The position numbers were made by a program, and so were the translations under genes. From CAWEQO01 sp963811225 (GTDB taxonomy: Bacteria > Chloroflexota > Anaerolineae > Anaerolineales > Anaerolineaceae): a stretch of 64,000 nt of DNA. Of this stretch, positions 52,265 to 60,743 are shown piece after piece. The notes beneath the pieces are model-generated. The model worked only from the letters and a program-made list of their open reading frames with translations, searched no databases and was not told where the DNA came from. Within the stretch, counting starts at the first letter, position 1. Each line of letters starts with the position of its first letter. The stretch is taken from NCBI GenBank assembly GCA_963811225.1, contig CAWEQO010000002.1:434001-498000 (forward strand), in the 5' to 3' direction.

Positions 52265-53764
52265 ATGCCGGCAACCAATCGAGTACCTGCACGTAAGATC
52301 GTCAACTTTGGCGGGAACATCCAGTTCCGGCCCCGGCATTATTACAAGCCGGCCACGGAAGAAGACGTGCTCCAGATCCTTAACGCCCACGCCAACGGCA
52401 GCGTGCGCGCCATCGGCGCGCTGCACTCGTGGAGCGACGTGATCGTCTCCGGCGATGTGGTCGTGGACCTGAGCGCCTTCGACAGCGTCGTGCTGGAGCA
52501 GGACGAAGCCGGCAGCGTATGGGCCACGGTCGGGGCGGGGGTGAAGATCGAGGACCTGCTGGTGACGCTGAATGCCAGCGGACTGACCCTGCCAACCACT
52601 CCCGAGGCCACCATGCAAACCCTGGTCGGGGCCATCTCCACCGGCACGCACGGCTCGGGCCTGCCCAGCCTGTCGCACTTCATCGGTCAGGTGCGCGCCG
52701 CCGCCTACGACCCGCATTCCAAGCGGGCGAAGATCTACGAGTGGACCGGCGGCGACGAGCTGCGCGCCGCCAGCTGCGCCCTGGGCTGCATGGGGATCAT
52801 CCTCTCGGTGCGGGTGCGCTGCTCGCCGCAGTACTCGGTCTACGAAGTCATCCGTCAATACGCCACGATCGAAGAGGTGCTGGAGGGTGGTTCCAGCTAC
52901 CCCTTGCAGGAGTTTTTCCTGACGCCCTGGAGCTGGACGTACTATGCCTTCAACCGCCGCCCGGTGCGCCGCCGGGAGCTGGAAGAAGCCACGGTGGGGG
53001 CGCGCTTCCACCGGGCCTATAAGTACGGCATTCAAGACATCTTGGACCATTTCTTGCTGCGTATCCTGGTGCGCACCGTCGACAATCCCGGCCTGACCCG
53101 TTGGTTCCTGAAGAATTTATTCCCGCTGTCCATCCTCACCAACCGCGAGATCATCGAGCGCAGCGACCTGGTTCTGGTGCGCCAGCACGAGGCCTTCCGT
53201 CACATCGAGATGGAAGCCTTCGTCCCGGCCCAGTACCTGCCCGCCGCCCTCGACCTGGCGCGTGTGTCGCTGGAGGTGTTCGCCGGGGTGCAGGATACGC
53301 CTGCACGGCCGGTCGCCGAGGCCCTCGAAAGCATCGGCCTGCTGGAGTACCTCAACGAGCATCGCGGCACCTACACCCACCACTACCCGCTGTTCGTGCG
53401 CCGGGTCATGCCGGATGACACCATGATTGCCGAGACCGCCGGGGCGCAGGAAGCCTATTACACCATCTCCCTGTTCAGCTATACCCCCGAGCGTGAGGCC
53501 TACTACATCACCGCCGCCTTCCTGGCCAACGCTTTCAACCGCCTGTTCGGGGCGCGCCTGCATTGGGGCAAATACTTCCCGCTCGCCAACCCCGACATCG
53601 AGCCGCTGTTCAACGAGCTGCCGGAATTCCGCCGCCTGTGCGAGCAGGTCGATCCGCGCGGCGTCTTCCGCAACACCTACGCCCGGCAGGTGCTCGGCTT
53701 CCCGCGTCCCGACAAAGAGCCGCCCGAGGAGGAAGAGGGGGATATCGAGGAGATCGATATCTAA
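52265..53764 (+). CDS. FAD-linked D-arabinono-1,4-lactone oxidase family protein
   Basis: 499 residues. VAO-type FAD domain: VRAIGALHSWSDVIVSGDVV, TLPTTPEATMQTLVGAISTG, THGSGLPSLSHFIGQVRAAA; substrate domain ends RLHWGKYFPL, the HWGK signature of aldonolactone oxidases (ALO, GULO, alditol oxidase), and VDPRGVFRNTYAR. The enzyme would oxidise an aldonolactone or alditol. Its nearness to the sugar-acid genes suggests a link, but it has its own promoter (TACAAT 52227-52232), GGGAG, and is separated by a hairpin. An acidic C-terminal tail (PPEEEEGDIEEIDI) is unusual. Confidence 0.82.
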   Translation: MPATNRVPARKIVNFGGNIQFRPRHYYKPATEEDVLQILNAHANGSVRAIGALHSWSDVIVSGDVVVDLSAFDSVVLEQDEAGSVWATVGAGVKIEDLLVTLNASGLTLPTTPEATMQTLVGAISTGTHGSGLPSLSHFIGQVRAAAYDPHSKRAKIYEWTGGDELRAASCALGCMGIILSVRVRCSPQYSVYEVIRQYATIEEVLEGGSSYPLQEFFLTPWSWTYYAFNRRPVRRRELEEATVGARFHRAYKYGIQDILDHFLLRILVRTVDNPGLTRWFLKNLFPLSILTNREIIERSDLVLVRQHEAFRHIEMEAFVPAQYLPAALDLARVSLEVFAGVQDTPARPVAEALESIGLLEYLNEHRGTYTHHYPLFVRRVMPDDTMIAETAGAQEAYYTISLFSYTPEREAYYITAAFLANAFNRLFGARLHWGKYFPLANPDIEPLFNELPEFRRLCEQVDPRGVFRNTYARQVLGFPRPDKEPPEEEEGDIEEIDI

Positions 53765-53779
53765 AAAAGGATAGATCGT

Positions 53780-56377
53780 ATGGATTTGAATAAATTTACC
53801 CAAAAAGCACAAGAAGCCGTCGTACGAGCGCAGCAGCTCGCCCAGGAGATGAACCAGCAGTCTATCGAGCCTGCTCACCTGCTGCTGGCGCTGCTCGAAC
53901 AGCCCGAGGGCGTGGTGCCCGCCATCGTCACACGCGTGGCGGGCAGCGTGCAGGGCCTCCGCCAGGAGGTCAACACCGAACTGCAGAACCGTCCCAAGGT
54001 CTACGGGGCCAACCAGCAGGTCGGTCTCTCGCGGCCTGCCTCGGACGTGCTGAACGCCGCCGAGCGCTTCGCGCGCGGCATGCAAGACGAATATGTTTCC
54101 ACCGAGCATATCCTGCTCGGCTTGACGGAAAGCCCCATGGGCCGTGTCATGGCCAAATACGGTCTGACCCGCGACGCCATCCTCAAGGCCATGGCCGAGG
54201 TGCGGGGCAGCCAGCGAGTCACCTCACAGAACCCCGAGGAGACCTACCAGGCACTCGAAAAGTACGGCCGCGACCTGACCGCCATGGCCCGCCAGGGCAA
54301 GCTCGACCCGGTCATCGGTCGCGACGAGGAGATCCGCCGGGTGGTGCAGGTGCTATCGCGCCGCACCAAAAACAACCCGGCCCTGATCGGCGACCCCGGC
54401 GTCGGCAAGACCGCCATCGTCGAGGGTCTGGCCCAGCGCATCGTCAACGGGGACGTGCCCGAGGGCCTCAAGAACAAGCGCCTGATCCAGCTGGACATGG
54501 GCTCTTTGGTGGCAGGGGCCAAGTACCGCGGCGAGTTCGAGGAGCGCCTCAAGGCCGTGCTGAAAGAGGTCACCTCGTCCACCGACGTGGTGCTGTTCGT
54601 GGACGAGATGCACACTGTGGTCGGCGCGGGCGCCGCAGAAGGCGCCATGGACGCCGGCAACATGCTCAAGCCCATGCTGGCGCGTGGTGAGCTGCACATG
54701 ATCGGCGCCACCACCATCGACGAGTACCGCCAGCACATTGAGAAAGACCCGGCCCTGGAGCGCCGCTTCCAGCCGGTCATGGTCACCGAACCGTCCGCAG
54801 AGGACACCATCAGCATCCTGCGCGGCCTGAAGCAGCGCTACGAGGTCCATCACGGCGTGCGCATCACCGATCCCGCCGTCATCGCCGCCGCCACCCTCTC
54901 CGACCGCTACATCACCGACCGCCAGCTGCCGGACAAGGCCATCGACCTGATCGATGAGGCCGCCGCCCGCCTGCGCACCGAGATCGACTCCAAGCCGCAG
55001 GCCCTGGACGAGGTGGACCGTAACATCATGCAGTTGGAGGTCGAGCGCCAGGCCCTGCAGAAGGAGAAGGACAAGGCCTCGCAGGAGCGCCTGGAGAAGA
55101 TCGAGCGCGAGCTGGCCAACTTGCGCGAGAGCTCCCGCGAACTGCAGGCCCGCTGGCAGACCGAGAAGGACGCCATCTCCGAGCTGCGCAGCACAAAGGA
55201 GCAGATCGAGGCCACCCAGAACGAGATCGATCAGGCCGAGCGCCATTCCGACCTGGAGAAAGCGGCTCGCCTGCGCTACGGTGAGCTGCCCGCCCTGCAG
55301 GCCCGCATGCAAGAGGCCGAGCAGCGCCTGCAGCAGCTGCAGGCCGAAGGCGGGGCCCTGCTGAAAGAGGAGGTCGACGCCGAGGAGATCGCCGAGATCG
55401 TCGGCCGCTGGACGGGCATCCCGGTCAGTCGTTTGATGGAAGGCGAGATGCAGAAGCTGCTGCGCATGGAAGACCGCCTGCACCAGCGCGTGGTCGGACA
55501 GGCGGAGGCCGTTAAGGCAGTTTCGAACGCCGTGCGGCGCGCCCGGGCCGGTATGCAAGACCCCAACCGCCCCATCGGCTCGTTCATCTTCCTGGGCCCA
55601 ACCGGCGTCGGCAAGACCGAACTGGCGCGCGCCCTGGCCGAGTTCCTCTTCGACGACGAGCGTGCCATGATCCGCATCGACATGTCGGAATATCAAGAGC
55701 GCCACACGGTCGCCCGCCTGATCGGCGCGCCACCCGGATACGTGGGCTACGAGGAAGGCGGCCAGCTGACCGAGGCCGTCCGCCGCAGGCCGTACAGCGT
55801 GGTGCTGTTCGACGAGATCGAGAAAGCCCACCCCGAGGTCTTCAACATCATGCTGCAGATCCTCGACGACGGCCGCCTGACCGACGGTCACGGCCACACG
55901 GTGGACTTCCGCAACACCGTCATTATCATGACCAGCAACCTGGGTTCCGAGCTGTGGATGCGCCCGGGCCCGGTCACCCGGGACGATGTCAACCAGGTGC
56001 TCTCGGCCCACTTCCGGCCCGAGTTCCTCAACCGCATCGACGAGGTGGTCATCTTCCACCCGCTGACCCGCGCCGACCTGGCCGAGATCGTACAGATCCA
56101 GCTGGCGCACGTCTCGCGCCTGCTGCAAGACAAAGGCTTTACCCTTGAAGTGACGCCCGAGGCCGCCAACTACCTGGCCGACGTCGGCTTCGATCCGGCT
56201 TATGGCGCCCGCCCGCTCAAGCGCGCCATCCAGCGCGAAGTGCAAGACCCGCTGGCGCTGCAGGTGCTCAGCGGCAGTTTCAACCCCGGCGACACCGTCC
56301 AGGTGGACTACAACCCCGAGCAGGGACTGCTGTTCGAAACGGTACCCCACGTCGAACCGCGAGAAGAAGCGGCTTGA
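53780..56377 (+). CDS. clpB: ATP-dependent chaperone ClpB
   Basis: 865 residues, full length. Clp N-domain 1-150 (FTQKAQEAVVRAQQLAQEMN), NBD1 Walker A GDPGVGKT (204-211), the coiled-coil middle domain (about 400-530), NBD2 Walker A GPTGVGKT (606-613), VLFDEIEKAHP and the C-terminal domain. It unfolds aggregated proteins with DnaK in the cytosol. The middle domain distinguishes it from ClpA/ClpC. AAGGA precedes the ATG. An 18-bp terminator follows. Confidence 0.96.
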   Translation: MDLNKFTQKAQEAVVRAQQLAQEMNQQSIEPAHLLLALLEQPEGVVPAIVTRVAGSVQGLRQEVNTELQNRPKVYGANQQVGLSRPASDVLNAAERFARGMQDEYVSTEHILLGLTESPMGRVMAKYGLTRDAILKAMAEVRGSQRVTSQNPEETYQALEKYGRDLTAMARQGKLDPVIGRDEEIRRVVQVLSRRTKNNPALIGDPGVGKTAIVEGLAQRIVNGDVPEGLKNKRLIQLDMGSLVAGAKYRGEFEERLKAVLKEVTSSTDVVLFVDEMHTVVGAGAAEGAMDAGNMLKPMLARGELHMIGATTIDEYRQHIEKDPALERRFQPVMVTEPSAEDTISILRGLKQRYEVHHGVRITDPAVIAAATLSDRYITDRQLPDKAIDLIDEAAARLRTEIDSKPQALDEVDRNIMQLEVERQALQKEKDKASQERLEKIERELANLRESSRELQARWQTEKDAISELRSTKEQIEATQNEIDQAERHSDLEKAARLRYGELPALQARMQEAEQRLQQLQAEGGALLKEEVDAEEIAEIVGRWTGIPVSRLMEGEMQKLLRMEDRLHQRVVGQAEAVKAVSNAVRRARAGMQDPNRPIGSFIFLGPTGVGKTELARALAEFLFDDERAMIRIDMSEYQERHTVARLIGAPPGYVGYEEGGQLTEAVRRRPYSVVLFDEIEKAHPEVFNIMLQILDDGRLTDGHGHTVDFRNTVIIMTSNLGSELWMRPGPVTRDDVNQVLSAHFRPEFLNRIDEVVIFHPLTRADLAEIVQIQLAHVSRLLQDKGFTLEVTPEAANYLADVGFDPAYGARPLKRAIQREVQDPLALQVLSGSFNPGDTVQVDYNPEQGLLFETVPHVEPREEAA

Positions 56378-56385
56378 TGTATTCT

Positions 56386-56424
56386 GAATCAAAAACGGAC
56401 GGCGCAGCCGTCCGTTTTTGATTC
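56386..56424. terminator. 18-bp perfect terminator of clpB
   Basis: Arms 56386-56403 and 56407-56424, loop GCA; the second arm contains the T-tract. Confidence 0.88.
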
Positions 56425-56542
56425 CTTCCTCTTCGATCACTTTGCAAAGGATGTAACCTTTTTCACAAAATCACATCTAAAGAATTGGAATACAAAAGAA
56501 TACAAATCAGAAACTTCGTCAGATTCGTAAGGGAGAGAAAAA

Positions 56543-56743
56543 ATGAAAGCAAACTTGAATGGTTTAGATCGCATCATCCGGGCCGTGATCGCCGTGGCAT
56601 TGATCGTCCTGGCTGCCACCGGCGTCCTGACCGGTGTCGGAGCCATTATCGCCTACATCGTTGGTGTCGTGTTCCTGTTCACCGCCGCCATCTCCTGGTG
56701 CCCCATCTACGCAGCGCTAGGATGGAAGACCCGCAAGGCGTAA
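56543..56743 (+). CDS. DUF2892 membrane protein
   Basis: 66 residues with two hydrophobic helices and the end CPIYAALGWKTRKA, typical of DUF2892 (YgaP-like inner-membrane proteins). GGGAG precedes ATG 56543. The same domain is fused to a thioredoxin in the next gene. Confidence 0.8.
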   Translation: MKANLNGLDRIIRAVIAVALIVLAATGVLTGVGAIIAYIVGVVFLFTAAISWCPIYAALGWKTRKA

Positions 56744-56769
56744 AAATCTGTTACTGACAATCAGGCCAT

Positions 56770-56834
56770 TGGGGATCAGGCAATCAGACAATTGGGTATC
56801 TAACTACCCGGCTGCCTGATTGCCTGATCCCCAA
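56770..56834. repeat. Intergenic inverted repeat TTGGGGATCAGGCAATCAG
   Basis: The left arm TTGGGGATCAGGCAATCAG and the right arm CTGATTGCCTGATCCCCAA (within 56770-56834) face each other with a 28-nt centre, between the two DUF2892 genes. Confidence 0.7.
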
Positions 56835-56855
56835 TCACCGTACAGAAGGAGAATC

Positions 56856-57383
56856 ATGGAGAAAGAGAAATTCGTCGAGAAACTCAAGGCCAATCCTCGC
56901 CCGGTGGTGGCCGACTTCTGGGCTACCTGGTGCATGCCCTGCCGGATGATGGAACCGTCGATGGAGAAAATGGAGCACGCCTACCAGGGCCGGGTCGACG
57001 TGTGGAAGATCAACGCCGACGAGCAGCCTGGGCTGCTGCAAGAGCTGGGCATCATGGGCATTCCGACCGTGATCGCCTTCCGCGACGGGAAAGAGCTGTC
57101 CCGCAAGGTGGGCGTGCAGTCTGAGAACGCACTGGCTGCCCTGTTCGAGACCGTCGAGAGTGGTGAGCAGGTTCAGGAAGCCCATCCCGGCCTCAACCCG
57201 CTGACCCGCTTCATCCGCGCCGGCAGCGGGCTGGCCCTTGGGCTGTTTGGCGCGCTGCGTGCCGATCCCTCCTTCCTGCTGATCGCGCTGGGCACAGTGC
57301 TGCTCTTCAGCGCCATCTACGACCGCTGCCCGATCTACAATGCCCTGAAACCAAAGATCAAGACTTTTTTAGGGCTGGGATAG
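56856..57383 (+). CDS. Thioredoxin fused to DUF2892
   Basis: 175 residues. Thioredoxin fold at 1-105 with WCMPC (Cys26, Cys29), GIMGIPTVIAFRDGKE (cis-Pro). Residues 115-175 are a DUF2892 domain: two helices (GLALGLFGALRADPSFLLIA), then YDRCPIYNALKP. The enzyme would reduce disulfides while held at the membrane by its C-terminal helices, probably on the cytosolic side because there is no signal peptide. GAAGGAG precedes ATG 56856. A 29-bp hairpin follows. Confidence 0.85.
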   Translation: MEKEKFVEKLKANPRPVVADFWATWCMPCRMMEPSMEKMEHAYQGRVDVWKINADEQPGLLQELGIMGIPTVIAFRDGKELSRKVGVQSENALAALFETVESGEQVQEAHPGLNPLTRFIRAGSGLALGLFGALRADPSFLLIALGTVLLFSAIYDRCPIYNALKPKIKTFLGLG

Positions 57384-57389
57384 GGAAGA

Positions 57390-57452
57390 AAATAGAGAAC
57401 AGAGAGCAGACACCCCCTTGACGAGGGGGTGTCTGCTCTCTGTTCTCTATTT
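57390..57452. terminator. 29-bp perfect hairpin of the AGAGAGCAG family
   Basis: Arms 57390-57418 and 57424-57452, loop TGACG, between the convergent thioredoxin and ankyrin genes. Confidence 0.85.
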
Positions 57453-58109
57453 GCTTTCTTGCGAAAGCAATTCTGCCGCCTGCGCATACCCCCGCTCACG
57501 CGCCAGATCCAGCGGGGTCTTGCCGTCTTCGGAGGCGAGGGCGGGATCGGCGTGGTAGCTGAGCAGCAGGCGGATCATATCCAACTGGCCGTTTTCGGCG
57601 GCGGCGTGGAGTGGGGTGAAGCCGCCTGCCTGGCGAGCGTTGGGTTCGGCGCCTTGCTCCAGCAGCAGGCGGGCGATGGCGGTGTCTTGGGCGGCGACGG
57701 CGGAATGCAGCGGGGTGACTTTTTGAGCGTTATCGGAGGGGGTATTGACGTCCGCTCCGAAGTTGACCAGCAGCCGGGCGACGTTGGGATGCGAGAAGAA
57801 CGCCGCCAGCCCGAGCGGCTGGAAGCCGTCGGAGGCGAAAGCGTTGGCCAGGGAGCCGTCCTGGCGCAATAATGCCTCGACGCGCTGCTCGTCGCCGATG
57901 GCGCTGGCCTCGTAGATGGTCAGTTCGGGCGTTTGGGCGGCCAGCAGCCCGGCAATCTCATGCCGACCATAGTAGGTGGCGGCCAGCACGGGCGAGAGGT
58001 CGTTTTCCAGGCGGGTGAGGACCAGCTCGGGGTGCAGGTCCAGCAGCCGGCGCAGGCGGGCGGTATCCCCGGCTTTGATGGCGTCTAGAAACGCAGCGGT
58101 TAAGTCCAT
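57447..58109 (-). CDS. Ankyrin-repeat protein
   Basis: 220 residues, about six ankyrin repeats (GDTARLRRLLDLHPELVLTR, TPLHSAVAAQDTAIARLLLE, TPLHAAAENGQLDMIRLLLS, TPLDLARERGYAQAAELLS). A protein-binding module with no enzyme domain. ATG 58109 has AGAAGG nearby; the longer frame to 58145 is unlikely. Its end overlaps the hairpin arm. Its upstream neighbour is surE, 40 bp away. Confidence 0.82.
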   Translation of the reverse strand: MDLTAAFLDAIKAGDTARLRRLLDLHPELVLTRLENDLSPVLAATYYGRHEIAGLLAAQTPELTIYEASAIGDEQRVEALLRQDGSLANAFASDGFQPLGLAAFFSHPNVARLLVNFGADVNTPSDNAQKVTPLHSAVAAQDTAIARLLLEQGAEPNARQAGGFTPLHAAAENGQLDMIRLLLSYHADPALASEDGKTPLDLARERGYAQAAELLSQESK

Positions 58110-58149
58110 TTCAACCTTCTTATAAGGATTCTTGCAACGGTTCAAGCGG

Positions 58150-58896
58150 TTACGATTTTTTGGCCTTTTCCTTTTCTCGTTCGCGCTCCAGCTCGACCTC
58201 GTCGGTCAGTTTCAGGCGCAGCGGGGTCAGTGAGACCATCTGCTGCTCCTCCACGACCCAGCGGTCGCTGCCCTCCTCTGGGCTGGTGAGCGGGATGGCG
58301 GTGAACCAGTAGTGGACACGGCCCATAGGGTCCTCGCCCTTGACGACCTTGCCGTTGTAGTGGCGCACCGACTGCTGCGCCCAGCGGATGCCTTTGGGCT
58401 CTTTGTCGGGCAGGTTGACGTTGACCAGCATGGGCCAGTCGGCGTTGTCCAGCACCATCTGGATCACTTTGGCGACGAAGGGCTTCAGGACGTCGAAGTC
58501 GGGTTCGGCGCCGTTGACCTGCATGGAGAAGGCCAGGGCGCGCACACCCAGCAGGGTGGCTTGTTTGGCGGCGGCGACCGTGCCGGACGACCAGATGTCG
58601 TTGCCGAGGTTGCTGCCCAGGTTGATGCCCGAGAGGACCAGATCGGCTTTGCCCCAGTAGTATAGGCCGAGGGCGACGCAGTCGGCGGGGGTGCCGTTGA
58701 CGCGGAAGGCCTCGACGCCGCTGAGCTTGGTTTTTGTGTAGCGCAGCGGGCGCTGGATGGTGATGGCGTGACCCATGGCGGACTGCTCGACATCGGGCGC
58801 AAACACCAGCACCTCGCCGTACTGCGCGGCGACCTCGGCCAGGGCAATCAGTCCTGGGCTGAAGATGCCGTCATCGTTGGAAATTAAAATACGCAT
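58150..58896 (-). CDS. surE: 5'/3'-nucleotidase SurE
   Basis: 248 residues. MRILISNDDGIFSPGL has the metal-binding Asp8-Asp9, APDVEQSAMGHAIT the Ser, and SGINLGSNLGNDIWSSGTVA the Asn motif of SurE. It removes phosphate from nucleoside monophosphates in stationary phase. The acidic/basic C-terminal tail (EREREKEKAKKS) is an extension. A minus-strand TATAAT lies at 58946-58941. Confidence 0.92.
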   Translation of the reverse strand: MRILISNDDGIFSPGLIALAEVAAQYGEVLVFAPDVEQSAMGHAITIQRPLRYTKTKLSGVEAFRVNGTPADCVALGLYYWGKADLVLSGINLGSNLGNDIWSSGTVAAAKQATLLGVRALAFSMQVNGAEPDFDVLKPFVAKVIQMVLDNADWPMLVNVNLPDKEPKGIRWAQQSVRHYNGKVVKGEDPMGRVHYWFTAIPLTSPEEGSDRWVVEEQQMVSLTPLRLKLTDEVELEREREKEKAKKS

Positions 58897-58976
58897 ACTG
58901 TAGATATTCCTCTTTCATGTTTTCTTCCCCCTCAGGATTGATTATAGCAGAGCGCGTATGGGCGATGGTTTAAGAT

Positions 58977-59013
58977 AAGGATGCAAAGCGAAAAAAATTA
59001 ACCTTGCATCCTT
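58977..59013. terminator. Hairpin after the DUF362 gene
   Basis: AAGGATGCAA / TTGCATCCTT, 10 bp with a 17-nt A-rich loop. Confidence 0.6.
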
Positions 59014-59030
59014 TGCGTTACGCTCTTCCT

Positions 59031-59933
59031 TTAGAACTTCAAGCGTTCTCCGTAAACGGCCTCGGTGAAGATCGGCACGGCCTCGTCGAGCGACAGGGCC
59101 GGGAAGTCGATCTTCTTCAGGTCGGACTCACCCAGGCCCAGGCGGCTGGCCTCCCACAGGTGTTGGACACCGTCGAGGTTGAAGCCCAGCAGCTTGGCGC
59201 CGACCACATCGTTGGCGAGCGGGTCGGCGCTTGCGATGACCAGCCCGGTCTCGACGGTGTGGCCCTTGAGCGGCCCGGTGCCGACCATGGCCGGGTGACC
59301 GACGGTGATCGAAAGGTCGATGGGGAAGCGTTTGGACATGGCGGCGATGAAGGACTGCATGTCGACGAAGAAGTCGTGCTTGTGATACTCTTCGCTGCCG
59401 CGCGGGTGGCCGTAATAGTCGGCGGCGGGGAAGGACATGGCGATGTTCTTGAGCCCGAGCGTGACCGTGGCGGTGGCGTGCATTTTCAACTGGTTGACTG
59501 CGATCAGGGTCTCGTACTCCAGCACGCGCGGGTTGACCATGACCGACTTCTGCGGGCCTTTCACGTCCTGGCCGGGGGCGTACTCCAGCTTGACCTCCTC
59601 GAATGGGGCGCGGTTGTGGTCGAAGAACTCGACGCCCTCCTGCTCGACCACGTCCATCAGGCCGACCAGACGGAACACGTCGCCGGTTTGAGCAGCGCCC
59701 GAGCCGCCGGTGACGACGATGAGTTTCGGGTCGAACTGCTTGATATAGCGCAGGACCGCCCGAAGGGTATCGGGCTGAGTCACGCCGGATTTATTCTGCT
59801 CGTCGGCGTAAGTCTCGTTGGGTTTGACCGCCACCAGCTTGCCGCGCACCAGCGGCTCAACATCGAGGCGCTCTAGGGCCTGGCGGATGCCCGCGCCGAT
59901 ATCGTCATTGTGAGTAATGGCTACAGATGACAT
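59031..59933 (-). CDS. DUF362 family protein
   Basis: 300 residues. KLVAVKPNETYADEQNKSGV, then LIVVTGGSGAAQTGDVFRLV and TLIAVNQLKMHATATVTLGL and GLKNIAMSFPAADYYG match DUF362, a family often linked to iron-sulfur proteins. Here the ferredoxin domain that some members carry is absent. Function unknown. Confidence 0.75.
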   Translation of the reverse strand: MSSVAITHNDDIGAGIRQALERLDVEPLVRGKLVAVKPNETYADEQNKSGVTQPDTLRAVLRYIKQFDPKLIVVTGGSGAAQTGDVFRLVGLMDVVEQEGVEFFDHNRAPFEEVKLEYAPGQDVKGPQKSVMVNPRVLEYETLIAVNQLKMHATATVTLGLKNIAMSFPAADYYGHPRGSEEYHKHDFFVDMQSFIAAMSKRFPIDLSITVGHPAMVGTGPLKGHTVETGLVIASADPLANDVVGAKLLGFNLDGVQHLWEASRLGLGESDLKKIDFPALSLDEAVPIFTEAVYGERLKF

Positions 59934-59975
59934 ATTGTTCCTCCCTTTTTTGGATTGTAACCGAAAAGTGAGCAG

Positions 59976-60018
59976 AGGATCGAGGGTGGAGTGCAGTAAC
60001 TGCGCTCTACTCGGTCGA
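59976..60018. repeat. Imperfect hairpin related to the AGAGAGCAG family
   Basis: GTGGAGTGCAGTAACTGCGC followed by TCTACTC, overlapping the stop of the 2H-like gene. Confidence 0.45.
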
Positions 60019-60732
60019 TTTTAGCCGGTAAGGCCCTGCTCTTTGAAGCCGGGCCGAGATGCCGTAGGCGGTGGCGCCCCAAGTGAGGTATATCTCACGC
60101 ACCTCCCAGGCCAGTTCGGAGGGGGCCAGAGTCTGCGAGAGCAGCTCCAGCCATTCTTTGCGCCCGGTCTGGACTGAGGCGACGTAGCGAATGACGGCCA
60201 CGTGCGCCCGGCGGGAGGCGTGGCGAGGGTGGGGCAGGTCGTTCTGCTCCAGGCGCTCCAACAGGGTGGCGCGCAGCCGGTCCAGGCTGTCACCGTCCGG
60301 CAGGAAGCTGATCCCGCCGCCGCGCTCGTCGAAGTGGAACAGGGGTGAGCCCAGGCGAAAGGAGCGCAGGCCCTCCAGCAGGCGCGGCAGCAGCTCTTGC
60401 ACCCGGCGGGTCACCTCGGCCGCCTGGTCCTGGCCGGTGTCGAAGAGCACCTCCAGCACCACCAGGCGCAGGTCGCCGGAGGGGTAGGCGTACAGGCCGG
60501 GCTCACGCGTGTGCAGGCGGTTCTGGATGGCGTGGACCGCGGCGAGCACCTCGGGCGGCGGCACGGCGATCAGGCTGACGCCGAAACGGGCGTCTGCGCC
60601 GGGGTGAGCCAGCTCGCGGGCCAGGGTCTGGTCGGGCAGGGGTCCGGCCTGAGCCAGGCGGCGCAAGCCGTCCTCACGGGCGCGGATCAAGCGGTTGAAG
60701 AGGTCACGGCGGCGATTGGGAAGGGGCGGCAT
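60007..60732 (-). CDS. 2H-phosphoesterase-like protein, catalytic motif degenerate
   Basis: 241 residues. FGVSLIAVPPPEVLAAVHAI, then PSGDLRLVVLEVLF and RRAHVAVIRYVAS parallel the two HxT/S strands of 2'-5' RNA ligase-like (LigT/AKAP7) proteins, but the first His is Arg (DLRLVVL) and the second Thr is Ala (HVAV). It may bind nucleic acid without hydrolysis. It follows the methyltransferase gene by 11 bp, so they are co-transcribed. Confidence 0.6.
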   Translation of the reverse strand: MPPLPNRRRDLFNRLIRAREDGLRRLAQAGPLPDQTLARELAHPGADARFGVSLIAVPPPEVLAAVHAIQNRLHTREPGLYAYPSGDLRLVVLEVLFDTGQDQAAEVTRRVQELLPRLLEGLRSFRLGSPLFHFDERGGGISFLPDGDSLDRLRATLLERLEQNDLPHPRHASRRAHVAVIRYVASVQTGRKEWLELLSQTLAPSELAWEVREIYLTWGATAYGISARLQRAGPYRLKSTE

Positions 60733-60743
60733 GGAAGTGGCTC

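Noticed and set aside
54353..56440. 695-codon minus-strand frame opposite clpB
   Set aside because: Shadow frame over a definite clpB.
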